Below, piece after piece: positions 6,209 to 10,615 of a DNA stretch of 10,615 bases. The stretch lies in the NCBI GenBank assembly GCA_028293265.1, contig JAQGPB010000378.1:1-10615 (forward strand), given 5' to 3'. Origin of the DNA: Pedosphaera sp. (lineage in GTDB: Bacteria > Verrucomicrobiota > Verrucomicrobiae > Limisphaerales > Pedosphaeraceae). Numbering within the stretch: position 1 is the first letter of the stretch; each line of letters starts with the position of its first letter. Position numbers and translations under genes: made by a program. The notes under the pieces were generated by a model, which was not told the origin of the DNA, did no database searches, and worked only from the letters and a program-made list of their open reading frames with translations.

Positions 6209-7228
6209 TTAGTTTATTTTTTTGGATTCGTTTCCTGGGGCGTTGCCCCAGGCTGGTATGGGGCGCGCCGTTGGCGCTGAACGAGGACTAACTGGGATTT
6301 GCCCAAGGTTGGTATGGGCTGTGGCGTTGGTGTTAATCGGATTTGACAGGGCGACGCGCGGATATTTTGGGTTGAGGATTGGACCTTCGTCGCTGAGGAG
6401 GGTGGCGAGTCCGGGGTTGGCGAGGACTTGGGGAATGGTTTGGGGCGCGCCATCCACGAGCATGGAAAGCTGCACGAGGCGGATGCCGTGGCTGTAGTCG
6501 GCGTAGGTGTCCTGGTGGACGATGGTGAGGGGTTGGATGGGTTTGCCGTCGAGTTTATGCCAGCCGTAGATGGCAACGCGGCCGGATTTTTCGGCGAGGC
6601 GGTTGGAGATGACGACGTCTTTTTTGTGGCCGGCGACCAAGGCGCCGAGCGGGTGGCCGGCCAATTGCTGTTTTCGCTGTTCGCGGACGGTCTGGTTATG
6701 CTGGATGAAAACCGGGACGGTGGCCATGGCGGGACTTGGCGGAATGGGCGATGGCGCGAGTTTGACGGCGGCGGCGGAGTAGATGTCGTCCACCGTCTTT
6801 CTCGTTGGCAAGCTGCAATGGAGCAGGTCGGCGATTTTTTGGGCGGTGATGGGCGAAAGCGGGGTCAGGAAATAATCGTCGTCGGAACCGATGGCGAGGT
6901 AGTCGGGGGTGACGAAATAGGTGGCGGAATTGGTTTTGGTGTCGTGGACGAACTGGACTTGGATGGGGGAAAGTTTTCGCAGGAATTCGGGGACGTTGCC
7001 GCGGGCGATTTGTTCGTAGATTTTTTCTTCGCGGTTGGTGAGATCAAGGGATGAGATGGATTGGGCGAATGCGCTGCCGGATGGGGCGTCTGCGGGGCGC
7101 GGCGGGAGCGAGAGAGTTTGGGAAGAGGCGGTTTGGGTGAACAGAAATGCGGAAAGAAGGATTCGGCTAATGAAAAGGGAAACATCGAAGTGCTTCCGCA
7201 CGGGCAATAAACATCGAACATCGAACAT
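6209..7228 (-). CDS. Conserved secreted protein of unknown function
   Basis: No named domain is recognised. From the ATG at 7226-7228 the product has 339 residues. It has a hydrophobic signal-like segment (about 18-33, [16 protein letters not shown]) and then a well-structured globular part with [12 protein letters not shown] (77-88), [14 protein letters not shown] (107-120), [11 protein letters not shown] (140-150), GHKKDVVIS (200-208), IYGWH (220-224), [11 protein letters not shown] (242-252) and LLSDEG (277-282). These blocks feel like a real family that I have seen in Verrucomicrobiota and Acidobacteriota as a hypothetical protein. About the last 45 residues are different: they are encoded by a tandem hairpin repeat and are probably not part of the fold. 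The start lies in CATCGAA heptamers; a GTG at 7199-7201 is an alternative. The frame is open to 7417, but that extension translates repeat sequence. The pseudopilin gene follows after 2 bp. Function is unknown. Confidence 0.75.
   Translation of the reverse strand: MFDVRCLLPVRKHFDVSLFISRILLSAFLFTQTASSQTLSLPPRPADAPSGSAFAQSISSLDLTNREEKIYEQIARGNVPEFLRKLSPIQVQFVHDTKTNSATYFVTPDYLAIGSDDDYFLTPLSPITAQKIADLLHCSLPTRKTVDDIYSAAAVKLAPSPIPPSPAMATVPVFIQHNQTVREQRKQQLAGHPLGALVAGHKKDVVISNRLAEKSGRVAIYGWHKLDGKPIQPLTIVHQDTYADYSHGIRLVQLSMLVDGAPQTIPQVLANPGLATLLSDEGPILNPKYPRVALSNPINTNATAHTNLGQIPVSPRSAPTARPIPAWGNAPGNESKKIN
6234..6343. repeat. Tandem pair of about 57-bp hairpin repeats encoding the C-terminus of the secreted protein
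   Basis: Copy 1 (about 6234-6287) has a perfect 8-bp hairpin, CCTGGGGC/GCCCCAGG with a GTT loop (6234-6252), then GGTATGGGG, then a second hairpin GCGCC/GGCGC with a GTT loop (6265-6277). Copy 2 (about 6291-6343) keeps the same order in a decayed form: CTGGG, TTGCCCA, GGTTGGTATGGG, GGCGTTGG. The translated tails also line up: [10 protein letters not shown] in one copy, HTNLGQIPV in the other. Confidence 0.7.
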
Positions 7229-7232
7229 CGAA
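7212..7232. repeat. CATCGAA heptamer array, three units, at the start of the secreted-protein gene
   Basis: There are three perfect 7-bp units, with a further single unit at 7183-7189. On the minus strand each unit reads TTCGATG and so supplies an ATG, and the 7-bp spacing places the three ATGs (7228, 7221, 7214) in three different frames. Only the one at 7228 is in frame with the gene. Confidence 0.85.
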
Positions 7233-7563
7233 TTGGGAAAAGCGCTCACCCCTGCCCTCCCATTAATATGAATTTTGCACAGGAGGAAACAAGGGTGGGT
7301 GCGCACGGCGGTGGGGAAACCCTTTTCTCCCTGTTTGCCAGGTTGCCTCCGGTTGAGTTTCGGTGGCGTTTTGGCGTTCGAAAGCGGTGTCGCGCTACGC
7401 TTGCCACCGCACTCCACAACCTGGCGGAGAGCGGATGTTTCAGGGGTTCAAGGCGCGACGGTTTCATTCGGGGAATTCTCTCTCCCCGAACAGAGGAGAG
7501 GATGAACCATTTGCGGCTGCGATGGCGGATCAAGCGCCAATAGTCTTTGCCGCGCTTGGGCGC
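7229..7563. other. Gap between metG and the secreted-protein gene, made largely of dispersed-repeat sequence
   Basis: The minus-strand frame of the downstream gene is open here to 7417, but it translates to CGGKRSATPLSNA and similar strings that I recall from repeats in many Verrucomicrobiota ORFs. A 15-mer, TGGGGAAACCCTTTT (7312-7326), recurs at 3837-3851. An 8-bp inverted repeat TTCGGGGA/TCCCCGAA lies at 7467-7490, about 75 bp after the metG stop, without a U-tract. No gene is supported. Confidence 0.6.
7467..7490. repeat. 8-bp inverted repeat downstream of metG
   Basis: TTCGGGGA (7467-7474) and TCCCCGAA (7483-7490) are perfect reverse complements with an 8-nt pyrimidine-rich loop. It may contribute to metG transcript ending, but no T-run follows on the minus strand. 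Confidence 0.45.
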
Positions 7564-9132
<1,569 letters not shown>

Positions 9133-9443
9133 GTCGAGACAGTCTGGCCGACGCAAGGCCGGTTGGCAACTGTGTAACGGTATATGCCGGGTAATCCGTG
9201 CGCGGCCTCATACTTGTTCCAACAGTCGGCGAGACGCTGCCGTAACTCGCAGGCGAGGACGCCCGCGTTGCGTTGCGCTGTCGGGCAAGCTGCTGCGATG
9301 TTGGATCATGGGGTGATTACCCCGTCGCGCAATTGCGGAAAGAAAGGATAATGAACTTCGATTCTTGTCGCACTTGCTGGCGGAACTTTTAGACGGGGAC
9401 ATGGCCGGACTTTTATTTCCGCGAAGAGATTTGAGGTTCATTA
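9133..9443. other. Divergent intergenic region between metG and the oxidoreductase operon
   Basis: It must contain the promoters for both directions, but I see no strong -35/-10 pair. A small hairpin GGGGT/ACCCC with a GATT loop lies at 9310-9323 and could be an operator or a transcript-start structure. A ribosome binding site, GAGG about 9 bases before the ATG at 9444, supports that start. No small gene is supported. Confidence 0.55.
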
Positions 9444-9980
9444 ATGGATCACGTTACCGAGGACATTGCGGTTGAAAGGGAGATTTCCACCCGGCCCCCG
9501 GCGATGCCGATTACGCTTTTTGTGAATGGACGGGAGCACCGGCTGGAAGTGGAAACTTGGATGACGCTGCTGGATGCTTTGCGGGAGAACCTCGGGCTGA
9601 CGGGAACCAAGAAAGGATGCGATCACGGCCAGTGCGGCGCCTGCACGGTATTGGTCAATGGCCGGCGGATTAATTCGTGCCTGACTTTCGCGGTGATGCA
9701 GGATGGCGCGGAGGTGACGACGGTGGAGGGATTGGCCGACGGGAGCGTGCTCCATCCGTTGCAGCAGGCCTTTATTGACCAGGATGCCTTTCAATGCGGG
9801 TATTGCACGGCGGGGCAGATTAGTTCCGGGGTTGGGCTCATGAAAGAGCGCCGGGCGCGAACGGCGGATGAAATTCGCGAACTGATGAGCGGCAACATCT
9901 GCCGGTGCGGAGCCTATGTGAACATCGTCGCCGCGATTGAACAGGTCATGCGAGACCCCAAGGAGGTCTCGGGAAAATGA
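9444..9980 (+). CDS. paoA: 2Fe-2S subunit of a PaoABC-type molybdenum aldehyde oxidoreductase
   Basis: This is the small electron-transfer subunit of xanthine-oxidase-family enzymes; it passes electrons from the molybdenum site to FAD. The 178-residue product has a plant-type ferredoxin domain with C59, C64, C67 and C79 (KKGCDHGQCGACTVL, then INSC) and a helical domain with C118, C121, C153 and C155 (FQCGYCTAGQ and NICRCGAY). The sequence closely recalls E. coli PaoA/YagT, including MPITLFVNG and GTKKGCDHGQCGACTVLVN. Unlike that periplasmic enzyme, the 20 residues before MPITLF contain no twin-arginine motif or hydrophobic stretch, so a cytoplasmic location is inferred. The ATG at 9444 has a GAGG about 9 bases upstream; an internal ATG at 9504 is the alternative. 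The stop overlaps the next start by 4 bp (ATGA), so the two are translationally coupled. The aldehyde substrate is unknown. Confidence 0.92.
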   Translation: MDHVTEDIAVEREISTRPPAMPITLFVNGREHRLEVETWMTLLDALRENLGLTGTKKGCDHGQCGACTVLVNGRRINSCLTFAVMQDGAEVTTVEGLADGSVLHPLQQAFIDQDAFQCGYCTAGQISSGVGLMKERRARTADEIRELMSGNICRCGAYVNIVAAIEQVMRDPKEVSGK

Positions 9981-10615
9981 ACCCGTTTTCTTACACGCGC
10001 GCCGACGACATTCCGGCGGTGTTGGACGAGTTGGATCATAACGACGCGACCACGCTGATTGCGGGAGGGACCAATCTTATTGACCTGATGAAGGTGCGGG
10101 TGGCGCTGCCTCGCCGGCTGGTGGACATCAACCGGCTGCCGATGAACAATATCGAATCGCGCGACGGCGGCTTGCGGATCGGCGCGCTGGTCACGAATTC
10201 GGACGTCGCCTATCACCCGGAAATCGAGGCGCGCTATCCGTTGTTGTCCAAGGCGATTCTGGCGGGGGCGTCGGCGCAGTTGCGGAACATGGCAACGACG
10301 GGTGGAAATTTGATGCAACGAACGCGCTGTTATTATTTTTATGATACGGCCACGCCGTGCAACAAGCGCGACCCAGGGACTGGTTGCGCCGCCATCAAGG
10401 GTTTTAACCGCATCCATGCCATTCTCGGCGCGAGCGAGGAATGCATTGCGAGCCATCCTTCGGACATGTGCGTGGCGCTGGCGGCATTGGAAGCAGTGGT
10501 GCGCGTGCAAGGGCCGGACGGGGAGCGCGCGATTCCGTTCGCTGAGTTTCATCGCCTGCCCGGCGACACTCCCCAGATTGATACGAACCTGCGCCGGGGC
10601 GAGATCATTACGAGC
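9977..10615 (+). CDS. paoB: FAD-binding (and 4Fe-4S) subunit of a PaoABC-type oxidoreductase, partial
   Basis: This is the medium subunit, which takes electrons from the 2Fe-2S subunit to FAD. The first 213 residues are present and the gene runs off the right edge. FAD-binding loops are visible: TLIAGGTNLIDLMK at 26-39 and ATTGGNLMQRTRC at 106-118. A four-cysteine set, C118, C128, C137 and C156 (RCYYF, PCNKRDPGTGC, EECIASHPSD), matches the extra 4Fe-4S cluster of E. coli PaoB/YagS, which most xanthine-oxidase-family FAD subunits lack. The start overlaps the paoA stop by 4 bp. The molybdopterin-binding paoC-like subunit should follow beyond the window. Confidence 0.92.
   Translation, partial: MNPFSYTRADDIPAVLDELDHNDATTLIAGGTNLIDLMKVRVALPRRLVDINRLPMNNIESRDGGLRIGALVTNSDVAYHPEIEARYPLLSKAILAGASAQLRNMATTGGNLMQRTRCYYFYDTATPCNKRDPGTGCAAIKGFNRIHAILGASEECIASHPSDMCVALAALEAVVRVQGPDGERAIPFAEFHRLPGDTPQIDTNLRRGEIITS

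Noticed and set aside
6428..7054. Plus-strand open frame of 208 codons, rich in Gly, Val and Asp
   Set aside because: It lies opposite the secreted-protein gene, whose conserved blocks are far more convincing; this composition is typical of an antisense frame.
7229..7417. N-terminal extension of the secreted protein to 402 residues
   Set aside because: It reads CGGKRSATPLSNA-type repeat translation and would place the signal-like segment near residue 85, which makes no sense for an exported protein.
7467..7490. Rho-independent terminator for metG
   Set aside because: The stem is perfect, but no T-run follows on the minus strand, so it is listed only as an inverted repeat.

Overview
The window looks like chromosomal DNA from a GC-rich member of the Verrucomicrobiota, most likely the Pedosphaera/Limisphaerales side of the phylum. 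The reasons are a single pseudopilin with an H-X9-DG C-terminal motif, a secreted-protein family I associate with that group, and many short dispersed repeats (CATCGAA and GGGTTGA heptamers, CCAAGC-rich tracts, paired-hairpin elements) of a style I remember from those genomes. The taxonomic call rests on gene and repeat style only; no rRNA or marker-gene comparison was possible.

Layout. Everything from 1 to 9132 is read on the minus strand; 9444 to the end is on the plus strand. From left: a ClC-type chloride channel/transporter gene that runs off the left edge and is interrupted by an in-frame TAA (249-251); a stand-alone receiver-domain response regulator; a class I aspartate/prephenate-type aminotransferase; about 1.2 kb without a credible gene (3088-4285), packed with short repeats and hairpins; a closely spaced set of three envelope-type genes (lipoprotein alpha/beta hydrolase, H-X9-DG pseudopilin, secreted protein of unknown function, given left to right, i.e. 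in reverse order of transcription); and metG. After a 311-bp divergent gap, a plus-strand operon begins that encodes the 2Fe-2S and FAD/4Fe-4S subunits of a PaoABC-type molybdenum aldehyde oxidoreductase. The large molybdopterin subunit is expected just beyond the right edge.

How the genes work together. The three envelope genes are separated by only 1-2 bp (TAA-GG-ATG and TGA-C-ATG), so they are probably translated from one message as an export/cell-surface cassette. The two molybdo-enzyme subunits overlap by 4 bp (ATGA) and must assemble with each other. metG and the aminotransferase are ordinary housekeeping functions.

What stands out is repeats reaching into genes. GGGTTGA heptamers lie in frame inside metG, a tandem hairpin repeat encodes the C-terminus of the secreted protein, another hairpin repeat encodes the N-terminal extension of the pseudopilin, and heptamers supply ATG codons in all three frames at the start of the secreted protein. 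The 1.2-kb gap also carries four unrelated sequence motifs, each repeated with a 10-bp period. I found no CRISPR array, tRNA, rRNA or transposase gene. I see no convincing new defence or biosynthetic system; the three-gene envelope cassette and the 10-bp-period arrays are the best candidates for something undescribed.
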